DNA from: Leptospiraceae bacterium
GTDB taxonomy: Bacteria; Spirochaetota; Leptospiria; Leptospirales; Leptonemataceae
Reading direction: 5' to 3'
Length of the DNA: 64,000 bases
Assembly: GCA_025059995.1 (NCBI GenBank)
Contig: JANXCF010000009.1
Location: 30,371-94,370, forward strand
How positions within the stretch are numbered: position 1 is the stretch's first letter; each line of letters opens with the position of its first letter. Shown here in pieces: positions 36,353 through 45,438 of the stretch. The notes beneath the pieces were generated by a model. The model did not search any database. It saw only the letters and a program-made list of their open reading frames with translations, and was not told the origin of the DNA. The position numbers and the translations under genes were made by a program.

Positions 36353-37960
36353 ATGAAGATATTCAACACTCTTACTCAACAAAAGGAAGAATTTGAACCC
36401 CATGATCCTTATAATGTCAAAATCTATAACTGCGGTCCGACAGTTTATAACTACAACCATATCGGAAATTTTCGTTCATATGTTTTTGTCGACATTTTGA
36501 GAAGATACCTAAAATTTCGAGGTTATGTGTTGAATCATACTTCCAATATAACAGACATCGATGATAAAATCATCCAAAATGCTATAAAAGAAAATAAAAG
36601 TATTTATGAATTCACGAGTGTTTATACCCAAGCATTCTTAGAAGATTTACAAACATTGAATATTGAACCAGTGGAACATCGTCCCAGAGCTACTGACTAC
36701 ATTCCTCAAATGATTGAAATCATAAAAGAACTCGAACGTCATGGACACATATATACAGTCGATGGGAGTGTTTATTATCGGATCTCTTCTTTTCCTGACT
36801 ACGGAAAGCTATCCAAAATTGATAAGGCAAGTCTGATGGCAGGAGCTTCTCAAAGATTCGATGTTGATGAATACACAAAAGAAGATGTTCGAGACTTTGC
36901 TCTGTGGAAAAAACCCACGATGGAAAATGAGCCAAGGTGGAACTCGCCTTATGGAGAAGGAAGACCAGGTTGGCATATTGAATGTTCAGCCATGATACGG
37001 GGTATCTACGGCAAAGGTGGGATTGATATTCATATTGGCGGTGTGGATTTGATCTTTCCTCACCACGAAAACGAAATTGCCCAAAGTGAAGGTGCATACC
37101 CAAATGAAAACTTCGTCAAGTATTGGATGCACAACGAACACTTACTTGTAAACGGGAAAAAGATGTCCAAATCACTGGGGAATTTTTACACTTTACGGGA
37201 TTTAGTGACAAAAGAAGGAGTCCAAAAGCTTTTAGAAGAAAATCGAGCTCCTGAGTGGTTATTAGATTTAGTCAACAACGGTTCAATCGCAAAAGCAATA
37301 CGATATGTCCTTTTAGCTACCCACTATCGACAAAAACTCAATTTCACTTTTGATCAAGTTGAACAAGCCCACACGAATATCACCAAAATACAAAATACCA
37401 TTAATCGAATTCTCAAAGTATTGAAGGACCTTTACTCAGAAGAATGGAACACCGAAAAGTTGATTCAAGTTTACGAAAACAAGAAACAACAAGATCCCCA
37501 TCCTCCGGGTAGAAAAAACGAACAATTAGTTTCTTCTGATTCACCAGCATATAATCCATTAAAGAACTTTATCGAAGCAATGGATGACGATTTGAACATC
37601 TCGAAGGGTTTAGCTGCTTTGTTTGATTTGATTCATGAAGTCAATTTACTTCTTGATAAGATTGAACTTCAAAACATCCAACAACCTGAGTTTCAACAAC
37701 ACTTGAAGGATTATCTTTTAGTTCTCTACGCCATCAATACGGTTCTTGGATTATTTGATTTTGATATTTCTTTATCCTCACAGCTGAGTGTAGAAAAAAT
37801 CCAATGGATTGAGTCCAAAATCCAAGAGCGAAACTTGGCAAGAAAACAAAAAGATTTTTCTAAAGCTGATCAAATCCGAGAAGAACTCAAAAAAGAAGGG
37901 ATCATCTTACTCGATACCCCCACTGGAACGAAATGGGAAATTCTCCAAAACAAATCTTAG
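36353..37960 (+). CDS. cysS: Cysteinyl-tRNA synthetase
   Basis: CysS charges tRNA-Cys. The ATG at 36353 (MKIFNTLTQQKEEF) was preferred over a TTG at 36317 because it matches the normal N-terminus; a poly-T stretch precedes it and no ribosome site is seen. The class I signatures are HIGN (36-39) with the zinc Cys in IYNCGPTVYN, then WHIECSAM and LIFPHHENE (other zinc ligands) and KMSKSLGN. The 536 residues are longer than many bacterial versions (about 460-480). An insertion around 375-410 (SEEWNTEKLIQVYENKKQQD) lies in the helical C-terminal region. The end overlaps the methyltransferase gene by 28 bases. Confidence 0.95.
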   Translation: MKIFNTLTQQKEEFEPHDPYNVKIYNCGPTVYNYNHIGNFRSYVFVDILRRYLKFRGYVLNHTSNITDIDDKIIQNAIKENKSIYEFTSVYTQAFLEDLQTLNIEPVEHRPRATDYIPQMIEIIKELERHGHIYTVDGSVYYRISSFPDYGKLSKIDKASLMAGASQRFDVDEYTKEDVRDFALWKKPTMENEPRWNSPYGEGRPGWHIECSAMIRGIYGKGGIDIHIGGVDLIFPHHENEIAQSEGAYPNENFVKYWMHNEHLLVNGKKMSKSLGNFYTLRDLVTKEGVQKLLEENRAPEWLLDLVNNGSIAKAIRYVLLATHYRQKLNFTFDQVEQAHTNITKIQNTINRILKVLKDLYSEEWNTEKLIQVYENKKQQDPHPPGRKNEQLVSSDSPAYNPLKNFIEAMDDDLNISKGLAALFDLIHEVNLLLDKIELQNIQQPEFQQHLKDYLLVLYAINTVLGLFDFDISLSSQLSVEKIQWIESKIQERNLARKQKDFSKADQIREELKKEGIILLDTPTGTKWEILQNKS

Positions 37961-38736
37961 GTAAAAAAGGATGTTTGGAGTTCCTCAAACTTTATTCAAA
38001 ACATCCTGAACACTTCGAAGTAGAAAAGATTTTTGTAAAACCCAACTTTTCCAAAGAAATCTTAAAAGAAATTTGTAAATTTAAATTAGAAAATAAAATC
38101 GAATACAAATCCATTGATGAGCTGGATCAAATTACAAAAGAAAATCATCAAGGTATTATTCTTTACTTTCATGAGAAAAAAGAAGTTTTGATCTCTTTAA
38201 AAAACGGAAAATCCAGACCACCAAAAACCATAGCAATCAAAAAACTTCTACGAGATTATCCGGGAATTTACGTTCTTACTGACAATGTTCAAGATCCCCA
38301 CAACTTAGGAAGTATTATTCGAAGTTCAGAAGCTCTTGGTGCGATGGGAATTTTTATCACAGGGAAAGGAGCTCGCATAAATGACACAGTCCAAAAAGTG
38401 GCCACCTCTTCTCTCATCTACATTCCAGCATTTGAATATGCAAATGCTCTTAACCTCATCCTTGAGGCAAAAAAGCAATCCTATTGGATATTAGCTACCT
38501 CTCCCAAAGAATCAGAAAAAACCATTTTTCTTTATGAGATGCATAAACTACCCAAAGATCAAAAATACATTTTGATGGTTGGTTCTGAAGGCGATGGCAT
38601 CAAAGACATCTTATTAAAAGAAGCGGACTTTTGGTTAAAAATCCCTCAACTTGGTCACACCGAATCATTGAACGTCCACCAAGCTTTATCCATCACACTA
38701 TATAAATTAATAGAATACTTATACTATTTATCCTAA
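37933..38736 (+). CDS. SpoU/TrmH-family rRNA 2-prime-O-methyltransferase (RlmB-like)
   Basis: The SPOUT knot motifs are present: YVLTDNVQDPHNLGSIIRSS (motif 1), LMVGSEGDGIKD (motif 2) and IPQLGHTESLNVHQALSITL (motif 3). The N-terminal 90 residues form the substrate-binding domain, with VEKIFVKPNF and ENHQGIILYFHEKK. The 267-residue length fits RlmB, which methylates G2251 of 23S rRNA, but the exact target is not provable by eye. The ATG lies inside the end of cysS, a common gene pair in bacteria. The two genes are likely translated in a coupled way. Confidence 0.85.
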   Translation: MGNSPKQILGKKGCLEFLKLYSKHPEHFEVEKIFVKPNFSKEILKEICKFKLENKIEYKSIDELDQITKENHQGIILYFHEKKEVLISLKNGKSRPPKTIAIKKLLRDYPGIYVLTDNVQDPHNLGSIIRSSEALGAMGIFITGKGARINDTVQKVATSSLIYIPAFEYANALNLILEAKKQSYWILATSPKESEKTIFLYEMHKLPKDQKYILMVGSEGDGIKDILLKEADFWLKIPQLGHTESLNVHQALSITLYKLIEYLYYLS

Positions 38737-38762
38737 AAACATATCAAAATATCGAAAAAAAA

Positions 38763-38790
38763 TTGACTCTAAAGTCAAAATCTATATAAT
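38763..38790 (+). promoter_or_regulatory. Strong sigma70-type promoter with probable leaderless start
   Basis: TTGACT (38763-38768), a 16-base spacer and a perfect TATAAT (38785-38790) precede the ATG at 38800 by only 9 bases. The expected transcription start falls at or within about 3 bases of the start codon, and no Shine-Dalgarno is present. Confidence 0.75.
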
Positions 38791-38799
38791 CTTAAAGTT

Positions 38800-40212
38800 A
38801 TGGAAGGCAAAATAAAAGTGTGTATTATTGGTGCCGGAGCTTCAGGAATTACTGTAGCAAAAGCCATGAAGGATCTAGACATTCCTTTCGATTGCTTTGA
38901 AAAAGGGAGTGATATTGGAGGAAATTGGAGATTTGGAAATGATAACGGAATGAGTAATATTTATAAATCTTTACATATCAATACACATCGAGACAGAATG
39001 CAGTATGCAGATTTTCCCATGCCCAAAAGTTATCCTGACTTCCCAGGACACGAATTAATACTAAAATACTTTCAAGACTACGTTGATCATTTTGATTTGA
39101 GAAAGCATATTATATTTCGAACTGGAGTCGAAAAGGTTGAACCAATTGTGAAAGAAGACTTTGTTGTTTGGAAAGTTACTACTGATAAAAACGAAACCCG
39201 ATTTTACGACGCAGTTGTGGTGGCAAATGGACATCACTGGTTTGAGCGTTGGCCAAATCCTCCTATTCCTGGAACAGAAAACTTCAAAGGGGTGATCTTT
39301 CATAGCCATAAATACGTGGACCCACAAAACCCAGTGAACTTAATTAACAAAAAAGTAGTGATCTTAGGGATGGGCAATAGCGCTATGGATATAGCTTGTG
39401 AACTTTCCAATAAAGCCATCAGTAAAAAAGTAATCTTATCTTCTCGTAGAGGTGCATGGATCATACCCAACTACATGTTTGGATTTCCTACAGATAAATT
39501 TCCTGGATTGATGCCGCCTTTTGTTCCCTATAAAATACAAAGAAGCATTTTTAGTTTGTTGTATAGGATCGCTATTGGAGATTTAAGAAAATACAACCTA
39601 CCAAAACCAGACCACAAAATTGGAGAAGCTCATCCTACGATTTCACAGGATCTTCTTGTTCGCATGGGACGAGGGGATATCCTATACAAACCCATGATCA
39701 CTAAATACGAAGGCAAAACTGTTTTCTTCGCTGATGGAACATATGAAGAAGACGTAGATGCCGTCATATATTGCACTGGATATGATGTGAAATTTCCATT
39801 TTTCGACGACTCGTTGATACAACTTTTACAAATCCAAGGGAATGATGTACCCTTATACTATCGTTTATTTACTCCGATTTTTGAGAACTTGTTTTTCGTT
39901 GGGCTCATTCAGCCTTTAGGAGCTATCATGCCAATCGCAGAACTTCAAGGGAAATGGATTGGTAAATATCTTATGAATCAATATCAACTTCCTCAAAAAG
40001 AGAAAATGTGGAAATGGATTGAAGACTATAGAAATTATGTTAAAAAAAGATACGTTGCTTCTCCAAGACATACCATGCAAGTGGATTTTGATGTTTTCCT
40101 ATGGCACATGAAAAAAGAAATTAAAAAAGGAGAAAAAAGAGCAAAAATAAACCCAAAAATCAATGTGAAAGCTTTATCTTATGAATTTGATCAAGCAGTT
40201 TCGAAAGTATGA
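38800..40212 (+). CDS. Flavin-containing monooxygenase
   Basis: This 470-residue protein is a class B flavoprotein monooxygenase. The FAD loop is CIIGAGASGITVAKAMKDL (8-26), with EKGSDIGGNWRFG next. The FMO fingerprint F-x-G-x3-H-x3-Y is FKGVIFHSHKY (about 166-176). The NADPH loop is ILGMGNSAMDIACELS, and VDAVIYCTGYDVKFPFF closes the FAD domain. Such enzymes oxygenate N, S or ketone substrates; the natural substrate is unknown. A very good promoter at 38763 places the start codon at or near the first transcribed base. The end overlaps the next gene by 32 bases. Confidence 0.9.
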   Translation: MEGKIKVCIIGAGASGITVAKAMKDLDIPFDCFEKGSDIGGNWRFGNDNGMSNIYKSLHINTHRDRMQYADFPMPKSYPDFPGHELILKYFQDYVDHFDLRKHIIFRTGVEKVEPIVKEDFVVWKVTTDKNETRFYDAVVVANGHHWFERWPNPPIPGTENFKGVIFHSHKYVDPQNPVNLINKKVVILGMGNSAMDIACELSNKAISKKVILSSRRGAWIIPNYMFGFPTDKFPGLMPPFVPYKIQRSIFSLLYRIAIGDLRKYNLPKPDHKIGEAHPTISQDLLVRMGRGDILYKPMITKYEGKTVFFADGTYEEDVDAVIYCTGYDVKFPFFDDSLIQLLQIQGNDVPLYYRLFTPIFENLFFVGLIQPLGAIMPIAELQGKWIGKYLMNQYQLPQKEKMWKWIEDYRNYVKKRYVASPRHTMQVDFDVFLWHMKKEIKKGEKRAKINPKINVKALSYEFDQAVSKV

Positions 40213-41161
40213 ACTCTTAATTATCCTGATTTTGACACCTCCTTTATATGCTGAATGCAATTTCGAACCAAACTCCGACGAAGGCTATGTTCAGATTTGG
40301 AATTACCATCATCATTCAGATTTGTTTCACATTTACATAACCTTTATGGTTAGTAATTTGGGGGATGGTGATTTTAACAATGGCGTGACTCTTTTTCTTG
40401 TGGATAAAAGAAACCATCAAAAATACCTAAAAGCGCTGGAGTTCACAAATCAAAACCTCAGAGCTACACCCAAAAAATGGGAAATCACTTTAGAAAAGGA
40501 CAATGCCTTCTTTCTCAAAAACCATGAAATTTATATCAAAGCTAACTCAGGAGAAGATAACCCCATACTTCAATTTGATATTGCTATCCCTTTAGCCAGA
40601 ATCCACAATCAAAAACATTCTCTAACTATAAACGATCAAAGTGTGGATTTCGAAATTTTGTTTTTAAATCCTCAAAAGATCAGCTTTGATTATTACGAAA
40701 AAAAAATTAGTCTCTATGGGAAACAGGGTATCGAATGCCTTTTATCAAAATCCAATCCTTTAAAAATTGCTGATTCCATTCACTTTTTAAGAAGCCTATT
40801 GCCGGAACCAGAGAATCAAGCTTTTCTATTTTTGATTGAAAAGAATAATTCTTTAATTCAGGGAAAAACTTTCTTTGGTGGTATAGTAAATGATTTTGAG
40901 ATAACAAAAACTCAAGAAATCTTGAAACACCATGGATTTTTTATTAAAAACCAAGATTGTGAATGGAAATTTCAATCCTTGACTTCTATTGGTTCTTTTG
41001 AAGTTCTCCAAAACGTTTCTTTAATCTTGAGGTATTTTCTGAAACTTATTGGTATCAATCCAGAGATTGTGTATTCTTTAGCCGACACAGTGATTGAATG
41101 TGAAAAAAAATCAAAAATACACAAACTTCCTGATTTGCATTATACACAAATACGTTTTTAA
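40181..41161 (+). CDS. Hypothetical exported protein
   Basis: I do not recognise this 326-residue protein. It begins MNLIKQFRKYELLIILILTP and PLYAEC, a signal peptide; whether the Cys after the cleavage site is lipidated is unclear. The mature part has a beta-rich first half (YVQIWNYHHHSDLFHIYITF, GVTLFLVDKRNHQKYLKALE) and a second half with NSLIQGKTFFGGIVNDFEIT. This might be a periplasmic or surface protein with a lipocalin-like or carotenoid-hydratase-like fold, but that is a guess. The start lies inside the end of the monooxygenase gene, so the two are probably co-transcribed and may act together. Confidence 0.65.
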   Translation: MNLIKQFRKYELLIILILTPPLYAECNFEPNSDEGYVQIWNYHHHSDLFHIYITFMVSNLGDGDFNNGVTLFLVDKRNHQKYLKALEFTNQNLRATPKKWEITLEKDNAFFLKNHEIYIKANSGEDNPILQFDIAIPLARIHNQKHSLTINDQSVDFEILFLNPQKISFDYYEKKISLYGKQGIECLLSKSNPLKIADSIHFLRSLLPEPENQAFLFLIEKNNSLIQGKTFFGGIVNDFEITKTQEILKHHGFFIKNQDCEWKFQSLTSIGSFEVLQNVSLILRYFLKLIGINPEIVYSLADTVIECEKKSKIHKLPDLHYTQIRF

Positions 41162-41451
41162 TACAAATACTTTTTCTTATATGGTAGACAAACGACTTCT
41201 CTTTGAATCCCACCATCTTCAAGAAACACAATTTTTCTTGCCACTTGCATATTTTTAAGTAAACATTCTCTGCATTTAAACACATCGGGTATTAATTCGC
41301 ATAAACGCAAATCATAAATTTCATATACGAAAAGAATTTCTTTTCTTTGTGATTTTGATACATTTGGTGCTTTTTGATTCCCATCAAAATTCAAAATCAT
41401 CGCAGAGAGAAAAAGGATTTTCAAAAATTTTGCTTTTAGATTTATGATCAT
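41158..41451 (-). CDS. Possible small exported Cys-containing protein
   Basis: From the ATG at 41451 this frame encodes 97 residues. The first 24 (MIINLKAKFLKILFLSAMIL and so on) look like a signal peptide, and the body has CELIPDVFKCRECLLKN with three Cys, plus a basic, Tyr-rich end. It is head-to-head with pyrB, only 6 bases apart, and the pyrB promoter candidate lies inside it. The start has no ribosome site. It could be a genuine small secreted protein or a chance frame. No homologue is recognised, so confidence is moderate at best. Confidence 0.4.
   Translation of the reverse strand: MIINLKAKFLKILFLSAMILNFDGNQKAPNVSKSQRKEILFVYEIYDLRLCELIPDVFKCRECLLKNMQVARKIVFLEDGGIQREVVCLPYKKKYLY
41420..41448 (+). 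promoter_or_regulatory. Probable leaderless promoter of pyrB
   Basis: TTCAAA (41420-41425), a 17-base spacer and TATGAT (41443-41448) precede the pyrB ATG (41458) by 9 bases, the same geometry as the promoter at 38763. No Shine-Dalgarno is visible. The -35 matches only four of six consensus bases. Confidence 0.5.
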
Positions 41452-41457
41452 GGCTAA

Positions 41458-42402
41458 ATGAGATGGGATTTTCCACATAAAGATATTATCGATCCTGATC
41501 AATTTTCCAAAAAAGACTTAGAGCTCATCATTCAAGTCACAGACTATATCGTAAAGTTAAGAAAGCTCAAAAAAAACTTGAATGTGTTAAACGATTACAT
41601 CATGGCATCGTTATTTTTTGAGTCTTCAACACGCACAAGATTGAGCTTCGAAACTGCCATGCTGAGATTAGGTGGCAAAGTCATAAGCACAGTGGGATTT
41701 CAATTCTCCAGTATAAGCAAAGGAGAAACGCTTTATGACACTATGAAGATGATTGAAGCTTATGCTGATATAGCTGTCATCCGTCATCCTGTTGAGGGAT
41801 CAAGTCGAATCGCCGCAAGTGCAGTATCCATCCCAATCATTAATGCCGGTGATGGGGCAGGGCATCATCCCACTCAAGCCCTACTGGATCTCTACACAAT
41901 CTATAAAGAAAAAAACACGATTGATGGTTTGAAGATTGCCTTTATTGGTGATTTGAAATTTGGAAGAACTATCCATAGTCTCGTTAAACTCCTCACTCAT
42001 TATTCAGTAGAAATGGTTTTTATTTCTCCCGTGGATTTAGCAATTCCTGATTCCTATCGAAAAGATTTGAGAAAAAAGGGGATTGAATTCGAAGAAACCG
42101 AAGACCTAAAAGCCTTCTGGGATTGTGATGTAGCATATGTAACGAGAATACAAGAAGAAAGATTCGTAGACAAAGACGAATATGAACGTCTGAAAAATAC
42201 TTACGTTGTCAATAAATCCATGGTACTGGCATCGAAAAGAAATACCATGATCATGCATCCTCTACCAAGAGTGAATGAATTATCCACAGATGTGGATGAT
42301 CTACCTAATGCAGTTTACTTCAAACAAGCAAGGTATGGTGTTGATATTCGGATGGCATTATTGGTTTTGTGTCTTCATGCGGATTTACCTGAAATTGATT
42401 GA
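41458..42402 (+). CDS. pyrB: Aspartate carbamoyltransferase catalytic chain
   Basis: PyrB condenses carbamoyl phosphate and aspartate, the first committed step of pyrimidine synthesis. The carbamoyl-phosphate loop is [16 protein letters not shown] (53-68), and [16 protein letters not shown] carries the Lys88 loop. [18 protein letters not shown] and [17 protein letters not shown] are also diagnostic, the latter separating ATCase from ornithine carbamoyltransferase. The 314-residue length is normal. No regulatory chain (pyrI) is adjacent. Its TGA stop shares bases with the ATG of the next gene (TGATG), so the two are translationally coupled. Confidence 0.96.
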   Translation: MRWDFPHKDIIDPDQFSKKDLELIIQVTDYIVKLRKLKKNLNVLNDYIMASLFFESSTRTRLSFETAMLRLGGKVISTVGFQFSSISKGETLYDTMKMIEAYADIAVIRHPVEGSSRIAASAVSIPIINAGDGAGHHPTQALLDLYTIYKEKNTIDGLKIAFIGDLKFGRTIHSLVKLLTHYSVEMVFISPVDLAIPDSYRKDLRKKGIEFEETEDLKAFWDCDVAYVTRIQEERFVDKDEYERLKNTYVVNKSMVLASKRNTMIMHPLPRVNELSTDVDDLPNAVYFKQARYGVDIRMALLVLCLHADLPEID

Positions 42403-43271
42403 TGGAAACTTATAAGATTGTTGAATTTTCTTTAGAAGGTTTAGATGGAATCAAACTATTTTGTAAGGGCTGGGAATCTCCTGATTTTGATCCTGAAAAA
42501 GTCATAGTTTTTCATCACGGTTTAGGAGAACACTGTGATCGTTATCAGAATCTCATAAACTTTTTTCGGGACCAGAATTACTCATTTTTCAGTTATGATG
42601 CAAGAGGTCATGGCAGATCCACTGGAAGGAGAGGAGACTCTCAAAGTATAATGGATTTTGTGTTTGATTTAGAAAATTATATTTATTTTATAAAAAGAAA
42701 ATATAATATTTCTAAACCTTTTCTTTTGGGACATTCTTTCGGAGGCTTAATTGCTACTCTTTTTACCATACAACATTCCAATCAAGAGGAACTACAAGGA
42801 TTGATCCTCAGTTCTCCAGCTTTTAGAATCCACACTAACATCATTCAAGCCCTCAAAGTAGCTGCGGGAGAGGTATTGTATTTCATTAAGCCTGATCTTG
42901 TCCTCAGAACGAGCCTCAAACCAGAGGATTTATCCCACAATCGAAAGGTCGTCGAAGAATATCGAAAAGATGCTTTCGTTCATTCTTTTTTGAGTGTTCG
43001 GTTAGGAGTTGAAATGATTCATACTTTCTCAAAAATCAAACATCGTTTGAAGAAAATCAAAATCCCTGTTTGGATTGCTCATAGCACAGAGGATAAAATT
43101 ACGAATTACCTTGGAAGTAAAGAACTCTTTAACCTCATTTCTTCTGAGAAAAAAACCATCAAGCTATACAAAGGATTTCGCCACGAACTCTTCAATGAAG
43201 TTTCAACAGTTCCCTTAGAAGATTTAAAACATTGGATACAAGAATTAGAAAAAAACAAAAGTCTAATTTAA
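42402..43271 (+). CDS. Alpha/beta-hydrolase, monoacylglycerol-lipase-like
   Basis: This 289-residue protein has the MGL-type layout. The oxyanion region VIVFHHGLGEHCDRYQNLIN is followed by SYDARGHGRSTG, typical of serine hydrolases that act on monoacylglycerols or lysophospholipids. The nucleophile elbow is LLGHSFGGLIATLF (Ser112), and the acid and base are in IAHSTEDKITN and FRHELFNE. It is cytoplasmic, with no signal peptide. The ATG overlaps the pyrB stop by one base, an odd pairing functionally, so the link is probably only transcriptional. Substrate unknown. Confidence 0.85.
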   Translation: METYKIVEFSLEGLDGIKLFCKGWESPDFDPEKVIVFHHGLGEHCDRYQNLINFFRDQNYSFFSYDARGHGRSTGRRGDSQSIMDFVFDLENYIYFIKRKYNISKPFLLGHSFGGLIATLFTIQHSNQEELQGLILSSPAFRIHTNIIQALKVAAGEVLYFIKPDLVLRTSLKPEDLSHNRKVVEEYRKDAFVHSFLSVRLGVEMIHTFSKIKHRLKKIKIPVWIAHSTEDKITNYLGSKELFNLISSEKKTIKLYKGFRHELFNEVSTVPLEDLKHWIQELEKNKSLI

Positions 43272-43333
43272 GTTTTAGATTTCAATAAAATTGAATTGAC
43301 AAATTTTACAAAAGTAATATTTGCTAAAACATA

Positions 43334-43807
43334 ATGAAAGAAAAAAACTACAAAAGAGCTACCATCAAAATTTCTAAAAAAGCAACGTTCATTTATGATG
43401 CAGAAAAGAGACTTTTAATTTCTGTTAAGAATTCTCAGAGTAAGAAAAATGATTATTTGATGTTTCAGTATAACTTACAGGTAGTTCTACCGGAATACAA
43501 AATAAGCAAAAAAGTATATATACAAAAGATCATGGAATTACTTTCCCCTTCTGAGTTGGCACAAAGAATCATTGAATACAAAAGCCAACATCCTGAAATC
43601 ACACTAAAACAAGCTTTGAACGAAACAGAATTTCATCTAATTCAAGAAATTTCGGGGAAAATCATTGGTTCTGATGATGATCCTACGAGAGTTTATGAAT
43701 TTTTAGGAAATGTTTTAAAAGAGACTTCCAAAGAAATGGATAAATTATCAAGTAAATTTGTTGAAGAATTATCAAAAGAACTCTTTAACAAGGGAATAGA
43801 ACTTTAA
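43334..43807 (+). CDS. Hypothetical protein
   Basis: I do not recognise this 157-residue protein. It is basic at the N-terminus (KEKNYKRATIKISKKATFIY), has no membrane segment, and becomes helical after about residue 60 (ELLSPSELAQRIIEYKSQHP, TRVYEFLGNVLKETSKEMDK). A weak promoter is possible: TTGAAT at 43291-43296, an 18-base spacer and TAATAT at 43315-43320, leaving a leader of about 7 bases. Its last four bases overlap the end of the convergent pepA gene. Nothing here allows a functional guess. Confidence 0.55.
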   Translation: MKEKNYKRATIKISKKATFIYDAEKRLLISVKNSQSKKNDYLMFQYNLQVVLPEYKISKKVYIQKIMELLSPSELAQRIIEYKSQHPEITLKQALNETEFHLIQEISGKIIGSDDDPTRVYEFLGNVLKETSKEMDKLSSKFVEELSKELFNKGIEL

Positions 43808-45429
43808 TCTTTCTCTAAAATTTTCATAAAAGTATTCATGAACTTTAATCCCCATCCAGTTGCGCCCTTTTGATTTTCAGGACCGAAATTTTGCCATGCG
43901 GTTCCTGCGATGTCAAAATGAGCCCATGGTACATAGTTAGGAACAAATTTAGATAAAAATCGCATAGCTGTAATGGTTCCTGCTGGTTTTCCACCAATGT
44001 TTCGTATATCTGCTATATCGGATTTTAATTGTTCGTCATAGATAGACCAGTGCGGCAACCTCCAGACTCTTTCCAAAGAAAGACGACTTGCCAATTCGAT
44101 TTTTTGGTATAAAGTATCTGAAGCTGTCATCACACCAGCTGCGAAATGCCCTAAGGCTATAATACAAGCACCTGTCAATGTAGCAAAATCTAAAACAACG
44201 CTAGGTTGGTAAACTTTGATGCCATAAGATAGAATATCCCCCATCACCAGACGACCTTCTGCATCTGTATTTTGGATTTCTACTGTTACGCCATTCCAAG
44301 CTCGATAGACATCTCCGGGACGAGACGCATTTGCATCGGGTATGTTTTCAGCAAGTCCTAACATTCCGATCACAGGGTATTCAATTTTCAAAAAACTTGC
44401 TAAGATGACGGAAAATAACACGAGGGCACTACCTGCCATATCGTATTTCATCTCATGCATTTCTTGAGGGGGTTTTAAAGAAATTCCCCCTGTATCAAAC
44501 GTTATTCCCTTTCCGACAAGAAGTAAGGGTCTCTTTTTTTTGTTTTTTCCCTGATACTCTACTATCACAATTCTTGGTGAAACAGAAGATCCTTTCCCAA
44601 CAGCTAAAACCCCTTGAAAACCCATTTTTTCTAATTGTTTATCTTTAATTACTTTAACTGAGAGATTTTGATTTTTTAGTTTGGCTACATAGTTTTTTAC
44701 AAATTGTTCGTAAGTCTCCGGATTCAGTTTATTCCCAGGAAGAGATGTTAAAAATCGATAGGTATTGGTCAAATCACTTAGATTTTTTGCTTCTTTTATG
44801 ATATCTGCAAATTGCTTGGAATTATACAAAACCTGAAATCCAATATCTACTTTGGTTTTCTTTTGGTTTTTTTGATTTTTTTTATAAATTCCTAAAGAAA
44901 ATCCTCCCAATTCAATTGCATAAATGATGGTTTTGACTAATTCTTCAATTGAATAATTCACAACGTAGTCAAAAAAAATTCGATCTTTTGCTTCGTGCTC
45001 TTTTGAAATTCCATATATCCAAGGATCATTTTGGGAGTCTTTATCAAGAGAGGAGAATTCTAATAAAACCTCTTCAAGATAAAAAGGGATAAAGATATTG
45101 ATTTCTTCTGGTCCTGAATTTGCCAGATGATATCCGAGAATTCGAAAGGAAGAAAGGATTACCTCTGGATGAAATTTTTTCTTTTCTCCTAAACCCAAGA
45201 AAATCCAATTTTTATGAGAATAAACTTCTCCAACTTTTTTATTGAAAAAGATTCCTTTAGGTAAAAATTCTTCTTCTGTTTGAAGTGCTTTTTTCAACAC
45301 CTCATCAGAAGTTTCTACAAAAACTGGAATCAATGTTGGAGCATTAGATAAAACATTCGGATGGAAGTGAAAGATAGATTTTGGTACTTCAAAAATTTCT
45401 TGCTTTTTGTTTTGTATTTTTTTAATCAT
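43804..45429 (-). CDS. pepA: Leucyl aminopeptidase (M17 family)
   Basis: M17 aminopeptidases use two metal ions to remove N-terminal residues from peptides. The C-terminal catalytic half has LLVGKGITFDTGGISLKPPQ, EMKYDMAGSA and NTDAEGRLVMGDILSYG, which carry the Lys, Asp and Glu metal ligands and the catalytic Arg. LDFATLTGACIIALGHFAAG also matches the family. The 541-residue length, with a long N-terminal domain, is slightly above the usual 490-510. It starts 9 bases after bcp, so the operon is DUF2203-bcp-pepA. Some PepA proteins also bind DNA; no evidence for that here. Confidence 0.95.
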   Translation of the reverse strand: MIKKIQNKKQEIFEVPKSIFHFHPNVLSNAPTLIPVFVETSDEVLKKALQTEEEFLPKGIFFNKKVGEVYSHKNWIFLGLGEKKKFHPEVILSSFRILGYHLANSGPEEINIFIPFYLEEVLLEFSSLDKDSQNDPWIYGISKEHEAKDRIFFDYVVNYSIEELVKTIIYAIELGGFSLGIYKKNQKNQKKTKVDIGFQVLYNSKQFADIIKEAKNLSDLTNTYRFLTSLPGNKLNPETYEQFVKNYVAKLKNQNLSVKVIKDKQLEKMGFQGVLAVGKGSSVSPRIVIVEYQGKNKKKRPLLLVGKGITFDTGGISLKPPQEMHEMKYDMAGSALVLFSVILASFLKIEYPVIGMLGLAENIPDANASRPGDVYRAWNGVTVEIQNTDAEGRLVMGDILSYGIKVYQPSVVLDFATLTGACIIALGHFAAGVMTASDTLYQKIELASRLSLERVWRLPHWSIYDEQLKSDIADIRNIGGKPAGTITAMRFLSKFVPNYVPWAHFDIAGTAWQNFGPENQKGATGWGLKFMNTFMKILEKD

Positions 45430-45438
45430 ATGATTACC

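Noticed and set aside
43281..43295. TTCAAT-AAA-ATTGAA palindrome ahead of the gene at 43334
   Set aside because: Short and AT-only; such repeats are expected by chance in this composition.
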